Part shown: one piece after another, positions 28,408-37,607 of the stretch | Layout of the letters: every line of letters starts with the position of its first letter | Numbering within the stretch: the first letter of the stretch is position 1 | DNA from: Arcticibacterium luteifluviistationis | Lineage (GTDB): Bacteria; Bacteroidota; Bacteroidia; Cytophagales; Spirosomataceae | DNA length: 64,000 nucleotides | Direction of reading: 5' to 3' | NCBI RefSeq assembly: GCF_003258705.1 | Contig: NZ_CP029480.1 | Location: 2,356,001-2,420,000 of the forward strand | The notes under the pieces: generated by a model | The model's database searches: none | Told to the model about the DNA's origin: nothing | What the model saw: only the letters and a program-made list of their open reading frames with translations | Made by a program: the position numbers and the translations under genes

Positions 28408-28810
28408 GGTAATACCATTATTAAGAACACCTTAAAAGATTTCATTCTTGAAAACACTGCTATTGAAGAATTAAAACAGGCTATAGGGAAAGCAGCCGCT
28501 GTTCACCAATACTTTAGTCCTGCTATTCAAATTGATAAAAAAACGGCAGAAAGAAACACCGTAAGCACGCATAATAATAAAGTTTACAGCTTGCTTCCTA
28601 CTGGAGAATATGAAATATTGCGACTAGCATGTACCGAATATAGCTCTGCTGGAATAATTGAAAAGCTATTTTATGAAACTGGGCAGAGAATGTTTTAGCT
28701 CCTACAGAAAAGGGAATGCCAATTACTACAAAACCCTAGAAAAACTTACAGAAACTAGCGAAGAGGACTACTCAGCTATGGTGTGGACTTTAATTAATTC
28801 TTCAAAATAA
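28408..28810 (+). pseudogene. frameshifted relic of an unidentified gene
   Basis: One frame runs 28408-28698 and encodes a helical segment ending EKLFYETG, then stops at a TAG. A second frame, from 28673 to 28810, continues smoothly as GRECFSSYRKGNANYYKTLEKL... to TAA. Removing one base from a GGG run near 28681 joins the two into a single reading of about 134 residues. The 5' end is also lost (stop at 28405, no start codon). The product is not recognised. It could be a real decayed gene or, if the G run is an assembly error, an intact short one. Confidence 0.5.
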
Positions 28811-28947
28811 TAAGCAATTTACTCAGGATTGTAAGTCATAAATTCTATTTTTAAATAAATTTAATAACTCATGTATAATTAAAGCTTTTAAATAGAATTA
28901 AGGCTTTGCCAATGAGTCTAAAAAGAACAACCCATTTATTGAGACCT

Positions 28948-30345
28948 ATGACAAATATTAACAGAAGAAACTTCATTAAGAAGACCACCCTATCTGCAGC
29001 AGGAATAACTGCAGGAGCATTAATAGCACAAAATGCGGAAGCTCATTCTGCTAGAACAGCAGCAGCTACCTACATGGGAGATTTTGCTGCCCCTAAGTTA
29101 CCTACAGTAAAAGCAGCTTTTATTGGTGTAGGGGCTAGAGGACCAGGACATATGAGGTTCTTTGCGGATTTGGAAGGCACTGAGGTAGTAGCCATTTCTG
29201 ATTTATACGAAGACAATGCCACTAAATGGGCCGCAAAAGCCAAAGAAATAGGAAAAGGACAAAGACATAAAAATGTAAAAGTATATTTCGGAGCCGAAGA
29301 CAAATGGAAGCAAATGCTGAAGGATGTTAAACCTGATGTAGTATTTATTGCAACTAACTGGGGAAATCATGCTCCTATGGCTATAGAAGCAATGAAACAA
29401 GGTGCCCATGCTTTTGTAGAAGTTCCGATAGCTCTTACAACCCAAGAAATGTGGGAAATAGTAGACACGTCAGAAGCCACGCAGAAACACTGTATGATGA
29501 TGGAAAACGTTAACTACGACCGAGACGAGTTAATGTATCTCAATATGTGTAGACAAGGTGTCATAGGCGAATTACTTCATGCTGAAGCTGCTTATATACA
29601 TGAGTTGAGATTCCAAATGGAAGAACAAGAGCGAGGAACTGGTTCATGGCGTACGCCGCATTATGCCAACAGAAATGGTAACCTATACCCTACTCATGGT
29701 TTGGGACCAGTGGCTCAGTACATGAACATTGGCCGTACAGACGATACCTTTAAAAGTCTAGTATCCTTTTCTACACCTTCTTTAGGTAGAAAACTATACG
29801 CCGAAAAGAACTATGGTTCAGACCATAAATGGAACAAACTCAATTATAAAGGAGGCGATTTAAACACTTCTATCATTAAAACCAATATGGGTAGAACCGT
29901 AATGGTACAATGGGACGAAACTAGCCCACGCCCTTATTCTAGATTAAACCTAGTACAAGGAACAAAGGGAACATTAGCGGGTTTTCCTACTCGCGTAGCC
30001 TTAGAAGGTGGTTTTGAAGGAGCTACAGAAAGTCATCATCAATGGATTGAAGGGGAAAAATTACAACTCCTTTATGACAAATATGACCATCCTTTATACA
30101 AAAGGCTGAATCAAAAAACCAAAGACAGCGGGCATGGAGGCATGGACGGTATGATGATGTATCGTATTGTAGAATGTCTTCAAAACGGACAACCACTAGA
30201 CCAAAACGTTTATGAAGGTTGCCTTTGGAGTGCTGTATCTCCTTTAAGTGAACGTTCTGTAGCTACAGATGGAGCACCACAGCCATTCCCAGACTTCACT
30301 AGAGGTAACTGGAAAAGCACTAAACCATTAAGCATTATTAGCTAA
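28948..30345 (+). CDS. exported Gfo/Idh/MocA protein, GH109-like (NAD-dependent glycosidase candidate)
   Basis: A protein of 465 residues. The N-terminus has a twin-arginine-type signal (NRRNFIKK), a dinucleotide-binding motif VGARGPGH near 57, and the segments ENVNYDRDELMYLNM and YPTHGLGPVAQYMNIG that I associate with glycoside hydrolase family 109 (alpha-N-acetylgalactosaminidase, NAD-dependent retaining mechanism). I chose the ATG at 28948, nearest to the Arg pair; an ATG at 28912 and a TTG at 28906 extend it. It lies 49 bases upstream of a second oxidoreductase with which it is probably co-transcribed. Confidence 0.78.
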   Translation: MTNINRRNFIKKTTLSAAGITAGALIAQNAEAHSARTAAATYMGDFAAPKLPTVKAAFIGVGARGPGHMRFFADLEGTEVVAISDLYEDNATKWAAKAKEIGKGQRHKNVKVYFGAEDKWKQMLKDVKPDVVFIATNWGNHAPMAIEAMKQGAHAFVEVPIALTTQEMWEIVDTSEATQKHCMMMENVNYDRDELMYLNMCRQGVIGELLHAEAAYIHELRFQMEEQERGTGSWRTPHYANRNGNLYPTHGLGPVAQYMNIGRTDDTFKSLVSFSTPSLGRKLYAEKNYGSDHKWNKLNYKGGDLNTSIIKTNMGRTVMVQWDETSPRPYSRLNLVQGTKGTLAGFPTRVALEGGFEGATESHHQWIEGEKLQLLYDKYDHPLYKRLNQKTKDSGHGGMDGMMMYRIVECLQNGQPLDQNVYEGCLWSAVSPLSERSVATDGAPQPFPDFTRGNWKSTKPLSIIS

Positions 30346-30394
30346 AATAGGCTAACATTAAACCATTCTATCGACCAATTATAAACTAACATAA

Positions 30395-31732
30395 ATGAAA
30401 AAAAGACAATTTCTGAAAAGTGCCGCCGCCCTAGCGTCACTTACTATTATGCCATCTGCCGTTTGGGCAATGGAAAAAAAGAAAGTTTTAAGAACGGCCC
30501 ATATAGGATTAGGTGGTATGGGAAGAGCCGATTTGGAAGCTCTTGCATCTCACCCAGCAGTGGAAGTAGTGGCACTTTGTGATGTAGACTCAAAAGCCAC
30601 AGACATGGTAAAGGCTGCATACCCAAATGCTAAAATCTATAAAGATTATAGAGATTTGTTGAAAGAAATGGGCAAGGATATAGATGCCGTAGTAGTTTCT
30701 ACTCCAGACCATAGCCACGCACCGGCTTCTATGATGGCAATGGAAATGGGCAAGCAAATTTACTGTCAAAAACCATTAACTCATCATGTGTCAGAAGCTA
30801 GAGCTATGAGTAAATTGGCAGCGAAAAAGAAACTGGTTACTCAAATGGGTATTCAAGTTCACTCTTTTTATGATTATAAATTAGCGACCTTACTAATACA
30901 ATCAGGTATTATCGGTAAAGTGTCTACAGTTAGAGCTTGGTCTCCTAAAAACTGGGGGAACGATAATCCAGCACCAACAGGTAGTGACCCAGTTCCAAAC
31001 AGCTTAGATTGGAACTTATGGTTAGGTACTTCACCAGAAAGACCATACAAAGAGGGAGAATACCATCCAGGCAACTGGCGTAAAATCATGGATTATGGCT
31101 GTGGAACTTTAGGCGACATGGGTGTTCATATTTTTGATACGCCTTATAATGCTTTGGCTTTAGATGTTCCAAAAACCATTACAAACGACTGTAGGCAACC
31201 TACAGGTTATGGTTTCCCTGAAGAAAACAAAGTAACATATGAGTTCCCAGGAACGCCTTTTACTGCTGATTCTCTTAAGTGGGTTTGGTATGATGGTGTA
31301 AATGCTCCACAGAGTCATCCTGACCTTAAATTGCCAAATGGCGAAGAATTACCAGACCAAGGTGCCATGTTTATTGGCGAAAAAGGAAGGTTATTACTTC
31401 CTCACTTCATGCAGTTGCCAAAACTTATAGTAGATGGTAAATATGAAGAATTAGACCTAACGGAATTAAAAGCTTCAGGAGCAATTGGCGATGTTTTCAG
31501 AAACTACGATGTAGAAGGAAAAAGACATTACCACCAGTTTGTAGATGCTTGTTTAGGTAAAGACGAGTGCTCTGCACCATTTTCTTATGCCTCAAGGTTA
31601 ACAGAAACTATTTTACTAGGTGTGATTGCAGGTCGTTTCCCAAACAAAACGTTGCACTGGGACAACGCTACAGCAAGATTTAGAGAAGAAGAGGCAAATG
31701 CCTTTTTGGATGCACCATACAGAGATTTTTAG
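30395..31732 (+). CDS. exported Gfo/Idh/MocA-family oxidoreductase
   Basis: A protein of 445 residues with an N-terminal signal (KKRQFLKSAAALAS, related to Tat signals but with one Arg and a Lys), an NAD(P)-binding motif GLGGMGRAD near 38 and the family segment VSTPDHSHAPASMMAMEMGKQ near 106. It is likely an exported sugar oxidoreductase acting on glycans in the periplasm. Together with the GH109-like neighbour it may process amino-sugar conjugates (inference). A bidirectional terminator follows. Confidence 0.85.
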   Translation: MKKRQFLKSAAALASLTIMPSAVWAMEKKKVLRTAHIGLGGMGRADLEALASHPAVEVVALCDVDSKATDMVKAAYPNAKIYKDYRDLLKEMGKDIDAVVVSTPDHSHAPASMMAMEMGKQIYCQKPLTHHVSEARAMSKLAAKKKLVTQMGIQVHSFYDYKLATLLIQSGIIGKVSTVRAWSPKNWGNDNPAPTGSDPVPNSLDWNLWLGTSPERPYKEGEYHPGNWRKIMDYGCGTLGDMGVHIFDTPYNALALDVPKTITNDCRQPTGYGFPEENKVTYEFPGTPFTADSLKWVWYDGVNAPQSHPDLKLPNGEELPDQGAMFIGEKGRLLLPHFMQLPKLIVDGKYEELDLTELKASGAIGDVFRNYDVEGKRHYHQFVDACLGKDECSAPFSYASRLTETILLGVIAGRFPNKTLHWDNATARFREEEANAFLDAPYRDF

Positions 31733-31759
31733 ACCCAATTAGTATTCAACTATAAAAAA

Positions 31760-31785
31760 AGAGGCCGTCATTATGACGGTCTCTT
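31760..31785. terminator. bidirectional intrinsic terminator
   Basis: Stem AGAGGCCGTCA-TTAT-GACGGTCTCT with an A-rich run (AAAAAAA) on the left and T-rich tail TCTTGTTTT on the right. It separates the end of the plus-strand oxidoreductase from the end of the minus-strand operon at 31819, so it can serve both directions. Confidence 0.8.
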
Positions 31786-31818
31786 CTTGTTTTAAGTAGT
31801 AATTTTATTAGTCTAATA

Positions 31819-32268
31819 TTATTTCCCAGGTACCAAAACCCCATCAGCCACAAAGGTCAATGCTATTTCGGGTTCCGTAATCGCCATAATTTCTTTTTTC
31901 GTCTTGCCAGCATCTGCGGCATAATGTCTTAATTCTTCCACTGAAGTTTCTGTCACTTCTGGTTTTCCTTTAAATACCACTTTGGTTCCTGCTAAGTTTT
32001 TAGGTACAAAGAAACCATAATCCTTAAAAGTTACACGCATGGTTTCGCCATTCTCAAGATTGACGGTCATCCAGCAGCCTTTGGCTTGACAAACGGCATT
32101 GACTTCACCTTCTACTTCTAAGTCAGCTGTGTCGGATAAATCAAGCTGTTTTAAGCTTTTAGCTGCCGTTGGCGAAGTTTTCACAAAAGAATCTCCATAG
32201 GCTTTGAAATCTTGGCCAAAAACACTGATTGAACTACAAAACGCTATTACTAGTACTAATTTTCTCAT
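31819..32268 (-). CDS. DUF4920 protein, secreted
   Basis: A protein of 149 residues with a signal peptide (to about 18, VFGQ) and an OB-like beta domain. Features include GEVNAVCQAKGCWMTV near 54-69 (two Cys six residues apart) and GFFVPKNLAGTKVVF. DUF4920 members are periplasmic proteins of unknown function in Bacteroidota. It is the last gene of a long minus-strand unit and ends just before the bidirectional terminator. Confidence 0.8.
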   Translation of the reverse strand: MRKLVLVIAFCSSISVFGQDFKAYGDSFVKTSPTAAKSLKQLDLSDTADLEVEGEVNAVCQAKGCWMTVNLENGETMRVTFKDYGFFVPKNLAGTKVVFKGKPEVTETSVEELRHYAADAGKTKKEIMAITEPEIALTFVADGVLVPGK

Positions 32269-32281
32269 ATCTATTTAATTT

Positions 32282-32695
32282 TTACGCCCTTTTAGAACGC
32301 ATTGCTTTTTTCTTTATTACTGAATCGTCTTTGACAAAATCTTGATACTCTTTTGAGCCTTTTTCATATAAGGCAATTTTTCCATTTTCATCACTATGAA
32401 GTCCCCAAGCATATCGCTTGGTCAAAGGCGAAGCCCTAAAACAAGCTTGTCCTTTTGAAAAGAACACTTCCCTTTGTTCTTCAAATTCACCCTCCGGAAT
32501 TTCTTTTCTCTGAGCATGAATTGCATACAAAACCTCATCTGAGGTATACTTATACGGATTGTCATAAATCATTTCGAATTGAAGATTTGCTACAGATTTC
32601 TTGTTCCCCTTTAATGGAGGAATTTCGGAAACGGCTGTAGGACAATCCTCAGCTATTTCAATAAATGTGTTAAAATAATTAGTTGAATGCATCAT
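32282..32695 (-). CDS. DUF6157 family protein
   Basis: A soluble protein of 137 residues: MMHSTNYFNTFIEIAEDCP, KSVANLQFEMIYDNPYKYTSDEVLY, then FFSKGQACFRASPLTKRYAWGLH. Family function is unknown. Its ATG overlaps the TGA of the large T9SS gene (ATGATGCA at the junction), indicating coupling. Confidence 0.75.
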   Translation of the reverse strand: MMHSTNYFNTFIEIAEDCPTAVSEIPPLKGNKKSVANLQFEMIYDNPYKYTSDEVLYAIHAQRKEIPEGEFEEQREVFFSKGQACFRASPLTKRYAWGLHSDENGKIALYEKGSKEYQDFVKDDSVIKKKAMRSKRA

Positions 32696-35600
32696 TTAAA
32701 AACTTCTACCCAACCTTTACATAATTCACCATTTACCAATTTTAACTCATAAAAATAGGTTCCAGATTCCACATCTGTCCCCCACGAATTATCATAAGTC
32801 GGGTTTTCATAATCTAATTTACCCCATCTATTATAAACATTCAAACTTGCGTCTGGAATTGCTATAACAAAAGTCTCATTTTTACCATCCCCATTAGGAG
32901 AAATTGCGTTTGGAATTAGCTGAGCCTTTTCTGGAATGTTTACTACCTTTTCAACTTCTAAAGTACAACCAATTTCATTCGTGGCTTTTAGCCTAACAGT
33001 ATAATCACCTGCTTTAGCATAGGTATAAGCTACTGGTGCCAATGTATTCAAACTATCTCCTATGCCTAAATCCCAAGTGAAGATTCCCGTCTGAGGTGAT
33101 TTATTTTCAAAAATCAAATCAAAACTTTGGTCACAGTGGTAATCTAAAAGATAATCAAAAGCAGGTGCAAAACTTTGGTCTACAGTTAGGTTTACTGCAT
33201 TATCCAAAACACAACCATCTGGATAATATGCTTTCACAAAATAAGTAGTATTTTTTTTCGGCCTAGCCAAAATAACGCTATCAGTTATCTCCCCTACTTC
33301 AGGAACACTCCAAACGAAATAATCGGCAAATCCGCTTGCCCATATCTTGACTTCTTGCCCTGTACAAACTTCCAAATCAGGAGCTACTTGAAAATCACTT
33401 TTGTCGTCCACTATTAAATCCAGTGTTTTCCGTACGGTACATTGCTCGTTTGTTATTTCTACCGTAAATGTGGTGCTCTCACTAACCTTTGCTGTCGGAC
33501 GAGAACTGTTAGCGTTAACTAATAGCTCACTAGGAAACCATTTATAACTTTCACCACCATTTGCCACTAGTTGAATACTTGCCAAAGGGCAAACGGTAGT
33601 ATCTGGACTTATCTCTGTTTCATAAAAAATAACCTCTATTTTTCGGAGAAAAGAATCCGATTTAGCACAGCTAACCCTGTTAAATGCTTCTAGTTTGAGC
33701 TCATAAATCCCCCCTTCTTCAAAAGTGTACTTTGCATTTTCTAGTCGAGATATAACTTCATTATTTATAGACCATTGATAAGTTAAAGCTCCCACACTGT
33801 TATTACGTAGGTTTATCTCTGTTCCTGCACAAACTACATCTGGATTTACATTTGAGCCATCAACAATATCAAAATTGGCAGCCAAGTCATCAATATCAAA
33901 CTTAAAAGCTGCCATGTTGCAGTTGGAATTATTATGGTTTTTCTGAAAACCATTTTCCGTAGGAAATCCAACTAAACCGTCGTTCCCTCTGCAAACACAG
34001 GCAGAATGATAAATAATGCCATTCTTATCAAATCGACAAGTACCCCCGTCAAGATGATCTCCTCTTTCATTAAATGGGTTCTCAGGACTTTCCGAACCAA
34101 AGTATGTAGCATACAGCAAGGATTTGGCATTTTCCTCAAAGATGGCGAAGTAATAATTACTTCCCGTCGTTTCTTTTCTATAGGCATTTGAACTGATGGG
34201 CAAGCCTGTAGTGGTGCTCTCCAGATTATAACCATTATTGGAATTGATTAATCCACCCCAACCTGCCAAATAGATATTCCCACAATCGTTAACCAAAAAA
34301 GCTGTTGGCACTAAGTCAACTATCCCAATTCCACGTGCCGTACCAAAAACTGTTGAAAACCGAGTTTGAGATAATGAGGGATTTAAAGAGTGAATAAATT
34401 GACCACTCTCTGGGTTTCTAAAAACATTACCTACAATAGGATAAATCCCTTTTGTTAAACCAAAAACATACACATTACCATCATTATCTAAATCTAACAG
34501 GTTTCCCACCTCTTCTTCTTCCGTACCCAAATAGGTCAATTCACGAAGCTTAGTCTCCCTATATAAGGCCACAAAAGCATCAGCATTACCTTGGAGTTTA
34601 GGGTTAAGAGCATTGGAAGAACTCACCAAGTCTGAGCTAAGGCTAGTTCCTAAAACATAAACATCTTTTGCTTTATTCACTCTTATACCGTAGGCTGCAT
34701 CATAGTCACTCCCACCAATATATGTGCTCCATTTTAAGTCTGAAACTTCTCTATTTAATTGGAAAACCACACCATCATAAGACGAAGACAAGGTAGATTG
34801 AGAATTAGCTAAGGGAAAATCAGACGAGCTAGTTATAGAAGCTACATAAATATCATCTTCATCATCTACATAAACCTCCCCCCTAAACTCGTCCCCATAG
34901 TTTCTTATAGACAAAGCTTGATTATTATGTAAACCATCATTTGAGGTACCACCTACAAAAGTGCTTCCTACTAACTTAGAACCGTCCGGACTTAAAACAG
35001 TAAGAAATAAATCTGTTCCATTTATAAAGTCGATACCCGTGGTAACGGCTCCATTATTTAATCCATTTCCTCCTTTAAATTCTTTTTGAAAAGCATTGAG
35101 AGAAACTGGAAATTCAGAAGATGACGTGGTACCAAAAATTACTAATTCGCCTTTTGAATTGCATATCAGACTATGTGGAACTTCTGATTGATCTCCACCT
35201 AAAAACGTAGAATATAGTAATTCAGAGCCATCTGAACTATATTTTTGAATAACCATGTCTGTAGAGAGTGCCATGCCTGATTCATTACTGGCCCCGGCTA
35301 CTACCGCTTGTATGGAATTCCCGGTAATAGGAAAATTAGCTCCAAAAACAGTTCCACCCGCATATAGGTTTCCTTGATCATCAAAAGTGGCTGTGTGACT
35401 CCAGTTATCTGCAAATGAACCACTATACGTAGAGAAAACAAGTTCTGGGTCAATGACTAAATCATTTGTTTTATCATACTCCCCAAGGTCAAAAGAAATT
35501 CCATTTTGGTCTAAAATAAATTTTGCATCAACTACAACCTTCGTATTGGCTCTTTCTTGAAACGTAAAGGGTTGAAACTCTTTAAAGGAATTTACTTTCG

Positions 35601-36195
35601 TCTTTAACCTCAACTCCCCATTTTCTATGCTAATATCATTTTGTCCGTGATATTCCATATTTATATTATCTGGGTCTCCTTCTGGATGAACCACATACTC
35701 ATATTTTAAAGCTGCCCCTACCCCGTAAAGTCTAAAATCAATGTTTGGGTATATCTCTCTTAACCAAACTTCATTATAGCCTTTAGCACCGGAAACCCAC
35801 TTTAAAGAGTCATTTCCATAATAATAATTAAATTTTTGTGAGACCGGATTTGCAACTTGGACGATTGCTGCCGGTTTTGTATTCTTAAAAACTAGCGAAA
35901 CCCTTTGAATATTAATATCATTAATACTACTTTTTGCATGTTCGGAATTTGCACCACCAAAATGCAATTCTGCAAGCTTTTCTGTATCGTAGAATATATA
36001 CTCCAGACCGCTATTTTTGACAAAAATAAAACCTCCAGGAATGCTGGCCTTGAATAAGACATCAGCGTGCCATTGCCCTTTGTTCTCAATAAAAATATAT
36101 TGACCCGAAGGTTGATTTGAAAAAGAGGTAAAAGAGAGAATAAAAAGAAAGGCGAACAGAAGGAAAGTTTTAAGACTTCCTGACCTTATAGTCAT
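32692..36195 (-). CDS. large T9SS-exported protein, SBBP-repeat/PKD, gliding-type CTD
   Basis: A protein of about 1167 residues. A signal peptide (start taken at the ATG 36195, MTIRSGS) precedes the N-terminal domain typical of SBBP-repeat proteins (IENKGQWHADVLFKASIPGG), beta-propeller SBBP-like repeats with motifs such as STYIGGSDYDAAYGI, PKD-like domains near 790-870 and 1030-1090, and a C-terminal type-B gliding-motility CTD with PNAISPNGDGKNE, the type IX secretion and surface attachment signal. An ATG at 36240 would extend it into the upstream gene. Probably a surface adhesin; co-transcribed with the lipid A genes. Confidence 0.87.
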   Translation of the reverse strand: MTIRSGSLKTFLLFAFLFILSFTSFSNQPSGQYIFIENKGQWHADVLFKASIPGGFIFVKNSGLEYIFYDTEKLAELHFGGANSEHAKSSINDINIQRVSLVFKNTKPAAIVQVANPVSQKFNYYYGNDSLKWVSGAKGYNEVWLREIYPNIDFRLYGVGAALKYEYVVHPEGDPDNINMEYHGQNDISIENGELRLKTKVNSFKEFQPFTFQERANTKVVVDAKFILDQNGISFDLGEYDKTNDLVIDPELVFSTYSGSFADNWSHTATFDDQGNLYAGGTVFGANFPITGNSIQAVVAGASNESGMALSTDMVIQKYSSDGSELLYSTFLGGDQSEVPHSLICNSKGELVIFGTTSSSEFPVSLNAFQKEFKGGNGLNNGAVTTGIDFINGTDLFLTVLSPDGSKLVGSTFVGGTSNDGLHNNQALSIRNYGDEFRGEVYVDDEDDIYVASITSSSDFPLANSQSTLSSSYDGVVFQLNREVSDLKWSTYIGGSDYDAAYGIRVNKAKDVYVLGTSLSSDLVSSSNALNPKLQGNADAFVALYRETKLRELTYLGTEEEEVGNLLDLDNDGNVYVFGLTKGIYPIVGNVFRNPESGQFIHSLNPSLSQTRFSTVFGTARGIGIVDLVPTAFLVNDCGNIYLAGWGGLINSNNGYNLESTTTGLPISSNAYRKETTGSNYYFAIFEENAKSLLYATYFGSESPENPFNERGDHLDGGTCRFDKNGIIYHSACVCRGNDGLVGFPTENGFQKNHNNSNCNMAAFKFDIDDLAANFDIVDGSNVNPDVVCAGTEINLRNNSVGALTYQWSINNEVISRLENAKYTFEEGGIYELKLEAFNRVSCAKSDSFLRKIEVIFYETEISPDTTVCPLASIQLVANGGESYKWFPSELLVNANSSRPTAKVSESTTFTVEITNEQCTVRKTLDLIVDDKSDFQVAPDLEVCTGQEVKIWASGFADYFVWSVPEVGEITDSVILARPKKNTTYFVKAYYPDGCVLDNAVNLTVDQSFAPAFDYLLDYHCDQSFDLIFENKSPQTGIFTWDLGIGDSLNTLAPVAYTYAKAGDYTVRLKATNEIGCTLEVEKVVNIPEKAQLIPNAISPNGDGKNETFVIAIPDASLNVYNRWGKLDYENPTYDNSWGTDVESGTYFYELKLVNGELCKGWVEVFK

Positions 36196-36832
36196 TGACT
36201 TCCAAAATCTCATCACAAAAGCCGTACTCTCTGTCATCATTTGAGGAAATAATAACTAATTTAGTTGGTTCTAGTTTAGAAACCATAGCTAAATACCATT
36301 GAATACCTTGTTCATCAAGATTAGTGGTAGGCTCGTCCAAAAAAATAGCATCCGATTCTGAACAAAAAGCTAGTCCTAATTTTAATCGCTGTTTCATTCC
36401 AGAGGAAAATTGCTTAATCAGCTTATTTGCCTCTTTCTCCATATATATCAAGCTAAGAAAAGACTCTTTGCTCATATTATTACTAAAAGGCTTAAACTTC
36501 ACATGAAAATCTATAGCTTCTGACAGCGTGTACTCTTCTATTAATTCAATATAAGGAGCAGTTATGTATATGTGTTTATAGACAGTGTCTTCTGGTATGT
36601 CCCGGCCTCCAATTTGGTATTGAATATTACCTAAATTAGAAGGGACAAGCCCAGAAGTAACTTGCAGCAATGTAGATTTGCCAGAACCGTTAAAACCAGT
36701 TAAGGCATACTTTTTACCACCTTGGAAAGTAAAGTTGAGATTTTTGAAAATCCATTCATTGCTAAATTTCTTCCCAACATTTTCAAGCTTTATCTCCACG
36801 TGTTTATTTATCGTCTGATCTAAGGTTACCAT
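36170..36832 (-). CDS. ABC transporter ATP-binding protein without permease
   Basis: An ATPase of 220 residues with Walker A GFNGSGKST near 45, signature FSSGMKQRLKL and Walker B AIFLDEPTTNLDEQG. The NLN-type form is like ABC-2 exporters. It overlaps the end of lpxA by 29 bases and the start of the T9SS protein, so expression is coupled. No membrane subunit is present nearby; it could pair with a distant permease. Confidence 0.83.
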   Translation of the reverse strand: MVTLDQTINKHVEIKLENVGKKFSNEWIFKNLNFTFQGGKKYALTGFNGSGKSTLLQVTSGLVPSNLGNIQYQIGGRDIPEDTVYKHIYITAPYIELIEEYTLSEAIDFHVKFKPFSNNMSKESFLSLIYMEKEANKLIKQFSSGMKQRLKLGLAFCSESDAIFLDEPTTNLDEQGIQWYLAMVSKLEPTKLVIISSNDDREYGFCDEILEVNDYKVRKS

Positions 36833-37598
36833 TTTTAATGATACCTCTTTCAGAAGTTTTAAGGAAATCTAAAACCTCATCACGTTCAGGTGTAGCGTCC
36901 ATCTCTAGTTCAATGGCTCTTCTGGCATCTGCCATATTTAACCCCTTCAAGAATAAATAGCGATAAACTTCCTGAATCTCAGCAATTTTCTCGTTGCTAA
37001 AGTTTCTTCTTCTAAGGCCAATAGAATTGACACCACCAAAACCTAATGGCTCTCTAGCAGCTTTTATGAATGGGGGAACATCTTTTCTTACCAAAGAACC
37101 ACCAGCTATCATAGCATGAGCTCCAATTTTAACAAACTGGTGAACGGCGGTGGTACCTCCAATAAAGACAAAGTCTGCAATAGTGATGTGACCTGCCAAC
37201 TGAACACAGTTAGCTAAGATAACATTATCACCTATAATACAATCATGAGCAATATGAACATAAGCCATCACCAAGCAGTTTTTACCTACTACTGTTTTGT
37301 ACTTATCTACAGTACCTCTGTTGATGGTCACACATTCTCTGATTGTGGAATTATCCCCAATCTCTACTGTGGTGTATTCTCCTTGAAATTTTAAATCCTG
37401 TGGAACGGCTGAAATAACAGCCCCTGGAAAAATCTTGCAGTTTTTACCAATTCTAGCACCTTCCATTATAGTAACGTTTGGTCCTATCCAAGTTCCCTCT
37501 TCAATGACAACATCCTTAGAAATCGAAGTAAAAGGTTCTATAACTACGTTTTGAGCTATTTTTGCTTCAGGATGAACATAAGCCAGTGGCTGATTCAT
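36804..37598 (-). CDS. lpxA: acyl-ACP--UDP-N-acetylglucosamine O-acyltransferase
   Basis: A protein of 264 residues formed mainly of left-handed beta-helix hexapeptide repeats, catalysing the first step of lipid A synthesis. The active-site region AYVHIAHDCIIGDN near 118-131 holds the catalytic His. The C-terminal helical domain is complete (ending LRSDDK). It follows the lpxC/fabZ gene by nine bases and overlaps the downstream ABC ATPase gene. Confidence 0.95.
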   Translation of the reverse strand: MNQPLAYVHPEAKIAQNVVIEPFTSISKDVVIEEGTWIGPNVTIMEGARIGKNCKIFPGAVISAVPQDLKFQGEYTTVEIGDNSTIRECVTINRGTVDKYKTVVGKNCLVMAYVHIAHDCIIGDNVILANCVQLAGHITIADFVFIGGTTAVHQFVKIGAHAMIAGGSLVRKDVPPFIKAAREPLGFGGVNSIGLRRRNFSNEKIAEIQEVYRYLFLKGLNMADARRAIELEMDATPERDEVLDFLKTSERGIIKNGNLRSDDK

Positions 37599-37607
37599 AT
37601 TTATTCT

